Assembly (NCBI GenBank): GCA_018897435.1
Contig: JAHIKI010000065.1
Location: 1-53,112, forward strand
Source: Acidobacteriota bacterium
GTDB lineage: Bacteria; Acidobacteriota; Aminicenantia; UBA2199
Reading direction: 5' to 3'
DNA length: 53,112 bases
Shown here: piece after piece, positions 33,024 through 41,140 of the stretch
How positions within the stretch are numbered: position 1 is the first letter of the stretch
Layout of the letters: each line of letters opens with the position of its first letter
Notes under the pieces: generated by a model
The model's input: the letters and a program-made list of their open reading frames with translations, nothing else
Told to the model about the DNA's origin: nothing
Database searches by the model: none
Position numbers and translations under genes: made by a program

Positions 33024-34370
33024 ATGAACCTCGGATCGCGCAAACTGTTCGACCGCTCGCTGACCGGCGTCAGCATCATGGCCATCATCCTGATGTCGCT
33101 TTCACTGCTGGTGCTGCTCGGCCCCATTTTTTCCCGCGGCCTGGGCGCCTTCATATTCCGCGCCACCAGCGAACACCGCCGCTTGCTGCTGGAGCAGTTC
33201 AACCGCGGCGATGCGGAAGAGATCGCCGCCGAAACGCGGGCGGTCGCCGGGGCGCGGCGGCCGGTCTACGAGATGCTGGAAAAATTTAAAAAAGAACTTG
33301 CGACCATGGAATATCCCCGGCGGCAGGGATTCCGGGCGGAGCTCAAGGAAGTAAAAAACCTGCTGCGCGAATTGCTGGGCCCGCTGCCCGGCGAACCGGA
33401 AGGGGTCATGCTGCGCCAGCAATACGGCCAGACGCGCTGGGACCGGGCCCGGATCAAACTCGAGCAGATCCTGTACAGCGAGCAATGGGATTATTCCGAT
33501 ACCCGCAGCATGGGAAAAAAAATACTCGTGCCCCGACAGCGGAGTTTTGCCGGCACCCAATTGGAACCGCTTTTCCCTTACCTGAAAAACAATCTCGATA
33601 AAATGCTGCGGCCGCGCCTTGTTTTTTACTGGCGCTTTTTAAGCGACGTTTCGATGAATTCGCATTTTTTCGGGGGCATCTGGCCCGAGATCCTCGGGAC
33701 CATCTATTTGACCCTCGGGGCCATGATATTCGCCATTCCCTTCGGCATCATCGCCGCCATCTATCTGAGCGAATTCGCCTCGGGCGGACGCCTGGTCAGC
33801 CTGTTGCGCGTGTGCATCAGCACCCTGGCCGGCGTGCCGAGCATCGTCTTCGGCCTGTTCGGCCTGGCCTTTTTCATCAACACACTCCACCTGTCCAATT
33901 CAAAAAGTGTGCTGGCCGGTTCGGCTACCCTGGCGCTGCTGATCCTGCCGACCATCATCCGCTCGGCCGAGGAAGCGCTCAAGGCCGTACCCCATACGTA
34001 CAAGGAGGCGGCCCTGAGCCTGGGTGCGAGCCAGCTGCGTATGGTGCTGACCGTGCTGCTGCCCGCCGCCCTGCCGGGCATCCTGACCGGCATCATCATC
34101 AGCATGGGGCGGGCGGCCGGAGAGACCGCGCCCATCATCTTCACCGCCGCGGTCAGCGTCGGCCAGCCCTTGAAAATTTGGGAAACCCTCAGCCAGCCGA
34201 CCCCGGCCCTGCCCTGGAACATCTACAACCTGGCCACCGAGCACCAGGCGGTCGACGAGATTCGCCACGTGCAGTTCGGCATGGTGCTGACCCTGGTGCT
34301 GCTGGTGCTGCTGCTCAACCTGGCCGCCATCATGATCCGCGCCCGCATCAGTAAAAAAATGAGAGGCTAA
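33024..34370 (+). CDS. pstA: Phosphate ABC transporter permease PstA, with large periplasmic insert
   Basis: The 448-aa protein is about 165 residues longer than PstA1. TM1 (about 16-40) is followed by a charged, mostly helical insert of about 160 residues (about 45-205). It is rich in Glu, Arg and Lys, with segments such as [15 protein letters not shown] and [14 protein letters not shown]. The normal PstA core then resumes with [19 protein letters not shown] and the coupling loop [16 protein letters not shown]. By topology the insert should lie in the periplasm, where it could contact PstS2 or the porin; that is inference. Confidence 0.92.
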   Translation: MNLGSRKLFDRSLTGVSIMAIILMSLSLLVLLGPIFSRGLGAFIFRATSEHRRLLLEQFNRGDAEEIAAETRAVAGARRPVYEMLEKFKKELATMEYPRRQGFRAELKEVKNLLRELLGPLPGEPEGVMLRQQYGQTRWDRARIKLEQILYSEQWDYSDTRSMGKKILVPRQRSFAGTQLEPLFPYLKNNLDKMLRPRLVFYWRFLSDVSMNSHFFGGIWPEILGTIYLTLGAMIFAIPFGIIAAIYLSEFASGGRLVSLLRVCISTLAGVPSIVFGLFGLAFFINTLHLSNSKSVLAGSATLALLILPTIIRSAEEALKAVPHTYKEAALSLGASQLRMVLTVLLPAALPGILTGIIISMGRAAGETAPIIFTAAVSVGQPLKIWETLSQPTPALPWNIYNLATEHQAVDEIRHVQFGMVLTLVLLVLLLNLAAIMIRARISKKMRG

Positions 34371-34374
34371 TTCC

Positions 34375-35196
34375 ATGATACTACCCACCCAACAATCAAC
34401 CCCGTTACTTCAAGGACCGGCAATCTTGAATGAAAACGGCCTGAAAGCCCACGTCGCCTGCCAGGATTTTTCCTTTTTTTACAATGATAACCAGGCTGTG
34501 AAGAGCGTTACGCTCGATTTCCCCTCCTACCAGGTGACGGCCATCATCGGCCCCAGCGGCTGCGGCAAGAGCACGCTGCTGCGCTCCATCAACCGCATGA
34601 ACGATTTGATCCCCGGCAGCCGCACTTCGGGCAAACTGCTTTTCGACGGCCAGGAGATCTACGGCCCGCGCCTGGACGTGGTCACCCTGCGCCGGCGCAT
34701 CGGCATGGTCTTTCAAAAGCCGAACCCGTTCCCGAAATCCATCTTCAATAATGTCGCTTACGGAAGGCGCCTGCACGATACGCAGAACCAGGAGGAACTG
34801 AGATCGATCGTCGAAACCAGCCTGCGCCGCGCTGGCTTGTGGGATGAGGTTAAGGATCGCCTGGACGACAACGCCCTGAGCCTTTCCGGCGGGCAGCAGC
34901 AGCGCTTGTGCATTGCCCGCGCCTTGGCTGTTGATCCCGAAATACTGCTCATGGACGAGCCGACCTCGGCATTGGATCCAAGGGCCACGGCCCGCATCGA
35001 GGACCTGATCGCCGAGCTGCGCGGCCGTTATACGATCATCATCGTCACCCACAACATGCAGCAAGCGGCCCGCGTTTCCGATTTTACCGCTTTTCTCTAC
35101 GAGGGCAACCTGATCGAATACGGGCAAACAGCACAGATTTTTACCAAGCCGCGTGAAAAACAGACCGAGGATTACATGACCGGACGCTTCGGTTGA
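34375..35196 (+). CDS. pstB: Phosphate ABC transporter ATPase PstB, canonical (PstB3)
   Basis: The 273-aa ATPase has every motif intact: Walker [11 protein letters not shown]-loop VFQKPNPFP, signature LSGGQ, Walker B ILLMDEP, D-loop SALD, and H-loop [10 protein letters not shown]. It should work as an ordinary homodimer with PstC2/PstA2. An N-terminal extension of about 20 residues precedes the first beta strand. It serves as the local reference for the degenerate PstB1/PstB2 pair 9 kb upstream. Confidence 0.95.
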   Translation: MILPTQQSTPLLQGPAILNENGLKAHVACQDFSFFYNDNQAVKSVTLDFPSYQVTAIIGPSGCGKSTLLRSINRMNDLIPGSRTSGKLLFDGQEIYGPRLDVVTLRRRIGMVFQKPNPFPKSIFNNVAYGRRLHDTQNQEELRSIVETSLRRAGLWDEVKDRLDDNALSLSGGQQQRLCIARALAVDPEILLMDEPTSALDPRATARIEDLIAELRGRYTIIIVTHNMQQAARVSDFTAFLYEGNLIEYGQTAQIFTKPREKQTEDYMTGRFG

Positions 35197-35210
35197 GCAC
35201 GGGGGGAGAT

Positions 35211-35861
35211 ATGACACGCGAACGTTATCATCGTATCATGCACGAGGTGGAACAGGAATTGCTGCAAATGGGGGAGATGGTCATTGCCGTCATCGACCGC
35301 TCGATCCAGGCGCTGAAGAACGGCGACAAGGCCGAGGCCGAGCGCATCATCGCCGACGATGCCCTGATCAACCAGCGGCGCTGGGACATCGAAAACCAGT
35401 GTCTCCAATTGTTCGCCACCCAGCAGCCCGTGGCCGGAGACCTGCGTGAGATCGTGTCCTTCATCGACCTGATCACCAACCTGGAGCGTATGGCCGACCA
35501 CGCCAAAGGCATTGCCATCATCGTGGTTAGGCACGATCATAAGCCGCTGCTCAAGCCGCTGATCGATATCCCGCGCATGGCTGACAAGGCCCGCGAAATG
35601 ATCCAGAAAAGCCTGACCGCCTTCATCACCCAGGATGTGGAAGCGGCCGCTGCCATCATTAAAATGGATAATGAAGTGGACGCTTTATACGATCAGATTT
35701 TCCGCGAGCTTCTGACCTATATGATGGAGGATCCCAAGACCATTACCCGTGCCGTATATTTGATCTGGGTGAGCCACAACCTGGAACGCATCGCCGACCG
35801 GGTGACCAACATCTGCGAACGGATCATCTTCATGGTCACCGGCGAGATCCAATCCGATTGA
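35211..35861 (+). CDS. phoU: Phosphate signalling regulator PhoU, second copy
   Basis: The 216-aa two-repeat PhoU protein has metal-site helices NLERMADHAKGIA and NLERIADRVTNICE. ATG 35211 was preferred to an upstream TTG because GGGGGGAG directly precedes it. It ends the pst2 operon. Each pst operon thus has its own PhoU, while phoB-phoR is shared. Confidence 0.94.
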   Translation: MTRERYHRIMHEVEQELLQMGEMVIAVIDRSIQALKNGDKAEAERIIADDALINQRRWDIENQCLQLFATQQPVAGDLREIVSFIDLITNLERMADHAKGIAIIVVRHDHKPLLKPLIDIPRMADKAREMIQKSLTAFITQDVEAAAAIIKMDNEVDALYDQIFRELLTYMMEDPKTITRAVYLIWVSHNLERIADRVTNICERIIFMVTGEIQSD

Positions 35862-35919
35862 ACTTCAACGAGGGCTGCCATGAAAAATTTTTATCAAACA
35901 AAGTGAATAGGAGGAACAA

Positions 35920-35988
35920 ATGAAGCGGAGGGATTGCCGGCCGCTGCGAAAAACTGACCGCTCAAAAAAAATTCTGCGGCCGTTTTGA
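35920..35988 (+). CDS. Possible 22-aa basic peptide overlapping a hairpin
   Basis: ATG 35920 is preceded by a perfect AGGAGG and opens a 22-codon frame rich in Arg and Lys (MKRRDCRPLRK and so on). Its second half overlaps an inverted repeat, CGGCCGC (35938-35944) with GCGGCCG (35976-35982), followed by TTTT. It could be a leader peptide coupled to a terminator, or simply the decaying edge of the pst2 operon. A second tiny frame (MKNFYQTK) begins at 35880. Confidence 0.35.
   Translation: MKRRDCRPLRKTDRSKKILRPF
35938..35986 (+). terminator. Probable terminator after phoU2
   Basis: A 7-bp GC-rich stem (35938-35944 with 35976-35982) is followed by TTTTGATT. The loop is long (31 nt), so efficiency is uncertain. 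It separates the pst2 operon from the kamA promoter. Confidence 0.45.
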
Positions 35989-36026
35989 TTCAATGAAATA
36001 AAAATATTTTTTATTTTTTATTTCTA

Positions 36027-36055
36027 TTGACACGTGTTAAAAAACGAACTATATT
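36027..36055 (+). promoter_or_regulatory. Strong promoter of the kamA-like gene
   Basis: TTGACA (36027-36032), exactly 17 bp, TATATT (36050-36055), within A/T-rich DNA. The leader is about 20 nt and contains GGGAGG before TTG 36084. Confidence 0.85.
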
Positions 36056-36083
36056 CTTAATTGAAAAATGGGAGGCAAAGAAA

Positions 36084-37409
36084 TTGAAAAAAGCCAATCA
36101 GGTAATGGCGATGAAAGAAGCTGAACTTCCCAGTGAGGAGGCTGAACCTCCAAGCAGTGCGCTGCTGGAGGAAAGCAACAACCCTGCCTCGTCGTTGCTC
36201 TTTCCCGAGTTAATACAATTCCCCAATTCCAAACCCGATAAAACAGTTCTGAAGATCGGAGCTCGTTCACTGCAGTTCCTGAGAAAATTTTTTCCATTGG
36301 CGACAAAGGATGACTGGAATAATTGGGAATGGCAGTTGCGCAACAGTATCACCAGCTTGAAAGCACTGCAGCAAATTCTGCAGTTATCCGATGATGAGGT
36401 GCGAGCCATGACCGTGCAGAGCGGCAGCCTGCCCCTGCGCGTCACTCCGTATTATGCCAGCCTGCTCGATCCCCTCGACTCCATGCAGCCGCTGCGCCGC
36501 AGCGTGGTGCCGGTAACCGCCGAGCACCTGATCTCCTGCGCTGAAACCGCCGACCCGCTGGGTGAAGACTCCCACAGCCGCGTCCCTGGTCTGGTGCATC
36601 GCTATCCCGACCGGGTGCTTTTACTGGTCACCGGTTTCTGTTCGACCTATTGCCGCTATTGCACCCGCTCGCGTCTGGTGGGCGACCAGAACAAGCGCCA
36701 TCTCAACCACGAACAGTGGGACCGGGCCCTTTCCTACATTGAACTGAATCCTGCCGTGCGCGATGTCCTGCTCTCCGGCGGTGACCCGCTGACTTTGCCC
36801 GATGACAGCCTTGAATACCTGCTGACCCGATTGAGTCGCATCCCACACGTGGAATTCGTCCGCATCGGCACCAAGGTGCCTGTGACCCTGCCGCAGCGCA
36901 TCACCCATTCGCTGGTCAATATATTGAAACGTTTCCGTCCCTTGTGGATGAGTATCCATTTCACCCACCCTGACGAGATCACTCCGGAAAGCGCCCAGGC
37001 TTGTGAACGGCTGGCCGATGCCGGCATCCCCTTGGGCAGTCAGACCGTGCTCCTGAAAGACATCAACGATTCGGTGCCGGTCATGAAGAAAATGATGCAT
37101 GAACTGCTCAAGATCAGGGTCCGTCCATATTATATGTACCAGTGTGATCCCATCCTCGGATCTTCCCATTTCCGCACCCCGGTGGAAAAAGGCCTTGAGA
37201 TAATCGAAGGCCTGCGCGGCCACACCAGCGGCTACGCCGTTCCCCATTACGTTATCGATGCCCCGAACGGCGGCGGCAAGATTCCTCTGCTTCCCGATTA
37301 TTACCAGGGACGAGCCGACGGCAACATACTGCTGAGAAACTACCAAAAAAAAATATACCGCTACCCCGATCAGAAGAGCGAAGATACGGCGCCGGGAGAG
37401 GTGTTGTAG
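36084..37409 (+). CDS. KamA-family radical SAM aminomutase (lysine 2,3-aminomutase-like)
   Basis: The 441-aa radical SAM/PLP enzyme probably moves the alpha-amino group of lysine (or another amino acid) to the beta carbon. The iron-sulfur motif is CSTYCRYC (Cys186, Cys190, Cys193). Downstream are LSGGDPLTLPD (SAM binding) and DAPNGGGKIPLLP, with Lys399 the predicted PLP lysine. TTG 36084 was chosen because GGGAGG lies 8 nt before it and the promoter rules out longer forms. An in-frame ATG at 36105 is an alternative. Residues 1-50 are a Glu/Ser/Pro-rich extension. Length fits true lysine 2,3-aminomutases rather than the shorter EpmB. No epmA or efp is nearby. It lies directly upstream of two ATP-grasp ligases and a GNAT gene. 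Confidence 0.85.
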   Translation: MKKANQVMAMKEAELPSEEAEPPSSALLEESNNPASSLLFPELIQFPNSKPDKTVLKIGARSLQFLRKFFPLATKDDWNNWEWQLRNSITSLKALQQILQLSDDEVRAMTVQSGSLPLRVTPYYASLLDPLDSMQPLRRSVVPVTAEHLISCAETADPLGEDSHSRVPGLVHRYPDRVLLLVTGFCSTYCRYCTRSRLVGDQNKRHLNHEQWDRALSYIELNPAVRDVLLSGGDPLTLPDDSLEYLLTRLSRIPHVEFVRIGTKVPVTLPQRITHSLVNILKRFRPLWMSIHFTHPDEITPESAQACERLADAGIPLGSQTVLLKDINDSVPVMKKMMHELLKIRVRPYYMYQCDPILGSSHFRTPVEKGLEIIEGLRGHTSGYAVPHYVIDAPNGGGKIPLLPDYYQGRADGNILLRNYQKKIYRYPDQKSEDTAPGEVL

Positions 37410-37436
37410 AAACCCGAGTCCGGCTGAAAATTCCGC

Positions 37437-37465
37437 TTGCGTATTTTTATCAACTGGCATAAAAT
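37437..37465 (+). promoter_or_regulatory. Promoter of the ATP-grasp pair
   Basis: TTGCGT (37437-37442), 17 bp, TAAAAT (37460-37465), then a leader of about 23 nt with AGAGGA before ATG 37495. The ATP-grasp genes can therefore be expressed apart from the kamA-like gene. Confidence 0.55.
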
Positions 37466-37494
37466 CAGCATGAAATCCAAATACAGAGGAACCC

Positions 37495-38472
37495 ATGATC
37501 ATTGGTTTAACCTATGATTTGAGACAGGATTACCTGGATGCAGGGTACAGCGAAGAACAAACCGTTGAGTTCGACCGTCCCGACACTATCGCCGCCATTG
37601 AGAAAGCGCTTAGCGCCATGGGGCATAAGACCATGCGCATCGGCAATGTAAAAAGTTTAGTTCAGCGGCTGGCCGCCGGCGAGCGTTGGGATATGGTCTT
37701 CAACATCTGCGAAGGCATGTTCGGGTTGGGCCGCGAAGCCCAGGTGCCGGCCCTGCTCGATGCCTACCAGATCCCCTATACCTTTTCCGGCCCTCTGGTG
37801 CTGGCCCTTACCCTGGACAAGGCCCTGACCAAGCGTGTGGTCCGTTCCCTGGGCGTGGCCACCCCCGATTTCGCCGTGGTCGCGGCCAAGGAGGATATCG
37901 CCGCCGTTGATCTGCCCTTTCCCCTCTTTGCCAAGCCCCTGGCCGAAGGCACGGGATTGGGCATCGATGCCAGGTCCAAGATAGATTCCCGCCGGCAGTT
38001 GACGGCTGTCTGTTGCGAATTGTTGGAAAAATTCAAGCAGCCGGTGCTGGTGGAGACTTATCTGCCCGGTCGGGAGTTCACCGTCGGCATTGTTGGCAGC
38101 GGCACCGCGGCCGAAGCCGTCGGGGTGATGGAAGTTTTTTTAAGGCCCGAGGCCGAAGCCAATGCCTATTCATACGTCAACAAGGAGAACAGCGAGGAAT
38201 TGGTCCAGTACGCACTGGCGCCCGAGGCGGAGGCCTCCTCTTGCCGGGATGTGGCTTTGCGGACCTGGCGCGGCTTGGGTTGCCTTGATGCCGGCCGCGT
38301 CGACCTGAAAATGGACGGGAACGGTGCCGTTAATTTCATAGAGGTCAATCCCTTGGCCGGCTTGCATCCCGAGCACTCCGACCTGCCGATCATCTGCAGC
38401 CTGGTGGGCATCCCCTTCCAGACGCTGATGGAGAGGATCATGGCTTCCGCCGGCCGCAGGGCGCGCCCATGA
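37495..38472 (+). CDS. ATP-grasp ligase, D-Ala-D-Ala ligase-related (first)
   Basis: The 325-aa protein has an N-terminal substrate domain, IIGLTYDLRQDYL then WDMVFNICEGMFGLGREAQ. This resembles the D-Ala-D-Ala ligase family segment that carries a conserved Glu. The ATP-grasp domain follows with FPLFAKPLAEGTGLGIDARS, ETYLPGREFTVGIVG, and the Mg ligands near GRVDLKMD and NFIEVNPLAG. The N-terminus is not that of a cell-wall Ddl (no GG[RK]S start), and there are no murein genes nearby. It probably ligates an unusual amino acid or peptide. It overlaps the second ATP-grasp gene by four bases. Confidence 0.82.
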   Translation: MIIGLTYDLRQDYLDAGYSEEQTVEFDRPDTIAAIEKALSAMGHKTMRIGNVKSLVQRLAAGERWDMVFNICEGMFGLGREAQVPALLDAYQIPYTFSGPLVLALTLDKALTKRVVRSLGVATPDFAVVAAKEDIAAVDLPFPLFAKPLAEGTGLGIDARSKIDSRRQLTAVCCELLEKFKQPVLVETYLPGREFTVGIVGSGTAAEAVGVMEVFLRPEAEANAYSYVNKENSEELVQYALAPEAEASSCRDVALRTWRGLGCLDAGRVDLKMDGNGAVNFIEVNPLAGLHPEHSDLPIICSLVGIPFQTLMERIMASAGRRARP

Positions 38473-39458
38473 ATGAGAAAAAAGCGGCCATTCTGCACAG
38501 CCAGGTCGGGAAAGATTCGCCCAAGGACGAACAGGACGTGCTGGTCCAGGCCGACGAGGTTTCCAAATCCCTGGCCGAACTGGGATACCAGCCGGAGATC
38601 GTGCCTTTTTACCTTGATCTTGAAAAAAATATCCGCACCCTAAAAAAATTGGATCCGCTCTTTGTCTTCAACCTGGTGGAGACGGTGGAAGGCAACGGCC
38701 AGCTGATCCACCTGGCGCCGGCGCTGCTCGACCACCTCGGCCTGCCCTACACCGGCAATAGCCAGGAAGCAATTTTCGTAACCTCCAACAAAGCCCTGTC
38801 CAAGAAACTGCTCTCTGCGGCCGGGGTGGCTTCCCCGCCCTGGCTGGGTGATGGAAATCCCCGGGATGCCGCTGCGCTGGGAGCGGGGAGGTACCTGCTG
38901 AAATCTGTCTGGGAGCATGCCAGTAATTGGTTCGACGACAGCTCCCTCGTCCAGGTCGGCGGTGCCGCGGAATTGGGCGCGCTACTGGAGAAGAAGAACC
39001 GCAGCGGCCGCGGCCGCTTTTATGCCGAAAGCTATATCGATGGGCGTGAGTTCAACCTGGCCCTGCTGACCGGTGAGTTTTTACCGGCAGCGGAGATCCA
39101 ATTTATCGAATTCCCTGACGACAAATTGCGCATCGTCGATTTCCGTGCCAAATGGGAAGAGGCTTCGTTTGAATACACCCACACCCCGCGTACCTTTGAT
39201 TTTCCGGCCGCCGATCAGCCTCTTCTTGCTGAGTTGCGGAACATAGCCGGACGCTGCTGGGATTTTTTCAACTTGCGCGGTTACGCCCGTGTCGACTTCC
39301 GGGTGGATAAAAACAACCGTCCCTGGGTGCTGGAGATCAATACCAATCCCTGCCTCTCTCCGGACGGAGGTTTCCATGCCGCCGCTGAACGGAACGGTCT
39401 GTCGTTCAGCAAAACAGTGGAAAGGATCGTCAATGATTGCCTGTCCGGTAAGGAATAG
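38469..39458 (+). CDS. ATP-grasp ligase, D-Ala-D-Ala ligase-related (second)
   Basis: The 329-aa protein shares the general plan of the first ATP-grasp protein but is clearly divergent. Segments include PLFVFNLVETVEGNGQLIHL, YTGNSQEAIFVTSNKALSKK, RYLLKSVWEHAS in place of the usual glycine-rich ATP loop, AESYIDGREFNLALL, and the Mg-binding end YARVDFRVD with VLEINTNPCLSPD. The two enzymes may add two different residues in sequence or form a heteromer. It is translationally coupled to the gene before it. Confidence 0.82.
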   Translation: MNEKKAAILHSQVGKDSPKDEQDVLVQADEVSKSLAELGYQPEIVPFYLDLEKNIRTLKKLDPLFVFNLVETVEGNGQLIHLAPALLDHLGLPYTGNSQEAIFVTSNKALSKKLLSAAGVASPPWLGDGNPRDAAALGAGRYLLKSVWEHASNWFDDSSLVQVGGAAELGALLEKKNRSGRGRFYAESYIDGREFNLALLTGEFLPAAEIQFIEFPDDKLRIVDFRAKWEEASFEYTHTPRTFDFPAADQPLLAELRNIAGRCWDFFNLRGYARVDFRVDKNNRPWVLEINTNPCLSPDGGFHAAAERNGLSFSKTVERIVNDCLSGKE

Positions 39459-39486
39459 AATCTTTGCTTGAATGACGGAGGAATCC

Positions 39487-39981
39487 ATGAATAAGTCCGC
39501 ACCGTTGGTTTTTCGCGAAAATGTTCTGCCCGGCGATCCCGTCGCGGTCAGAGGAATCGTAGCGTCAACGGGGTTTTTCTACGACCATGAGATCGATGTG
39601 GCGGTGGAACTGGTGGACGAGCGGCTGCAAAAGGGGCTGAAAAGCGGCTACCTTTTCCTGTTCGCCGCGCAGGGTGATCGTACGGTCGCTTACAGTTGTT
39701 TCGGTGAGATCGCCTGCACCGAAGGCAGTTACGACCTTTACTGGATTGCCGTACATGACGATTGCCGCAACCAGGGCATCGGTAAAATCCTGCTCGATAG
39801 GACAGAAGCGCTGATCAGCGCCCGCAAAGGCCGCGCCATATGGGTGGAAACCTCGGGCCAGGAAAAATACTTGCCGACGCAAAAATTCTATCTGCGTTTC
39901 GGCTACAGGGAAGAGGCGGTGCTCAAGGATTTTTACGGTGCAAACGATGACAAGATCATTTATGTCAAAAGGCTGGTCTGA
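39487..39981 (+). CDS. GNAT family N-acetyltransferase
   Basis: The 164-aa acetyl-CoA-dependent transferase has the acetyl-CoA loop as WIAVHDDCRNQGIGKILLD (the Q/RxxGxG/A motif). The last strand is FYLRFGYREEAVLKDFY. ATG 39487 was chosen over an in-frame codon at 39472 because GGAGGA lies just before it. It sits 28 bp after the second ATP-grasp gene and two bases before corA. In other organisms a GNAT enzyme (AblB) acetylates beta-lysine made by a KamA-type mutase. This one is shorter than AblB, so the link is suggestive only. Confidence 0.83.
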   Translation: MNKSAPLVFRENVLPGDPVAVRGIVASTGFFYDHEIDVAVELVDERLQKGLKSGYLFLFAAQGDRTVAYSCFGEIACTEGSYDLYWIAVHDDCRNQGIGKILLDRTEALISARKGRAIWVETSGQEKYLPTQKFYLRFGYREEAVLKDFYGANDDKIIYVKRLV

Positions 39982-39983
39982 CC

Positions 39984-41051
39984 ATGGTTGAAAAAATAAA
40001 AAAAAGATCTCTTAAAACGGGGCTGCCTCCGGGGACACTGATGCACATCAGTGCAAAGAAGGCCATGGAGAGCCGCATCCGCATCCTGGATTACGATGAG
40101 AGTGCGTTGCGTGAAAAAAAACAGGCGGCCCTTGATGAGTGCCTCCCTTTCCACGACAGCGATTCAGTGACCTGGATCGATATTGAGGGGCTCCAGGACG
40201 TCGGCCTGCTGGAACGCCTGGGCAATGGTTACGGCCTGCACCCCCTGATCCTCGAGGATATCCTTAACACCGACCAGCGCCCCAAGTTCGATGACATGGA
40301 TGGATATATATATGTGGTTCTTAAAATGCTGGATTACAACCCCGACACTCCGGGTATCGTTTCCGAACAGGTCAGTATCGTTTTCGGCCGGAATTTCGTG
40401 ATCTCAATCCAGGAGGGACGCGAAGGTGATCCGTTCGAGCCACTGCGCGAGCGTATTCGCAATGGCAAGGGGCGCATCCGCAAGCTGGGTCCTGACTACC
40501 TGGCCTATTCCCTGCTTGACGCCATTATCGACCATTATTTTCTCATCCTGGAAAAATTCGCCGAAAGCATCGAAACGCTCGAGGAAAATCTGATCGGCGA
40601 TCCCGGGCCGGAAACCCTGCGCCAGATCCACCACCTGAAGCGGGAAATGATCTTTTTGCGCAAGTCGGCCTGGCCTTTGCGCGAAGTCATATATGGCCTG
40701 GAGAAGAGCGATTCCGGCCTGATCCGCCCGGAAACCAAGCTATTCCTCCGCGATATATACGATCATGCCGTGCATATCATTGACAGCATCGAAACCTACC
40801 GCGAGATGCTGTCCAGCATGCTGGATATTTATCTTTCCTCGCTGAGCAACCGCATGAACCAGGTAATGAAGGTCCTGACTGTTATCGCCACCATTTTCAT
40901 GCCCCTCACCTTCCTGGCCGGCATCTACGGCATGAACTTCAAATACATGCCCGAGACCGGCTGGCGCTGGGGCTACCCGCTGGTGCTGCTCATCATGCTG
41001 GGCGTGGGCGGGCTGATGCTCTATTTTTTCAAGAAAAAAAAATGGCTATAA
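39984..41051 (+). CDS. corA: Magnesium/cobalt transport protein CorA
   Basis: The 355-aa protein has a large cytoplasmic N-terminal domain with a long helix (about residues 150-290). Two C-terminal membrane helices follow (about 292-312 and 328-347), joined by the selectivity loop with the hallmark GMN in YGMNFKYMPE. CorA forms a pentameric Mg2+ channel. The last residues are a Lys-rich tail. It begins two bases after the GNAT stop. Confidence 0.95.
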   Translation: MVEKIKKRSLKTGLPPGTLMHISAKKAMESRIRILDYDESALREKKQAALDECLPFHDSDSVTWIDIEGLQDVGLLERLGNGYGLHPLILEDILNTDQRPKFDDMDGYIYVVLKMLDYNPDTPGIVSEQVSIVFGRNFVISIQEGREGDPFEPLRERIRNGKGRIRKLGPDYLAYSLLDAIIDHYFLILEKFAESIETLEENLIGDPGPETLRQIHHLKREMIFLRKSAWPLREVIYGLEKSDSGLIRPETKLFLRDIYDHAVHIIDSIETYREMLSSMLDIYLSSLSNRMNQVMKVLTVIATIFMPLTFLAGIYGMNFKYMPETGWRWGYPLVLLIMLGVGGLMLYFFKKKKWL

Positions 41052-41137
41052 CCTTTTTGAGTAATCCAACGGAAGATGATCGGCTGCAAATCATTGCCCG
41101 GACTGTGCTGGTCATGGAAGACGAGTTACTGCCCTGA
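41042..41137 (+). CDS. Possible 31-aa ORF bridging corA and ygiQ
   Basis: A 31-codon frame begins inside the last codons of corA and stops at TGA 41135-41137, three bases before the ygiQ ATG. No ribosome binding site of its own is clear, but its position would allow reinitiation from corA into ygiQ, which itself lacks a clear site. The peptide (TEDDRLQIIARTVLVMEDEL core) is unrecognised. It may be a coupling device or a gene remnant. Confidence 0.3.
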   Translation: MAITFLSNPTEDDRLQIIARTVLVMEDELLP

Positions 41138-41140
41138 TTC

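Noticed and set aside
31952..33202. A 416-codon minus-strand frame across pstC2
   Set aside because: Gln/Gly/Asp-rich antisense shadow of a membrane protein gene with intact permease motifs.
36084..37409. KamA-like gene as the EF-P lysine modification enzyme EpmB
   Set aside because: The protein is about 100 residues longer than EpmB, and no epmA or efp gene is nearby. It cannot be fully excluded without a phylogeny.
37495..39458. The two ATP-grasp genes as cell-wall D-Ala-D-Ala ligases
   Set aside because: No murein genes adjoin, the N-termini differ from Ddl, and the second lacks the usual glycine-rich ATP loop.
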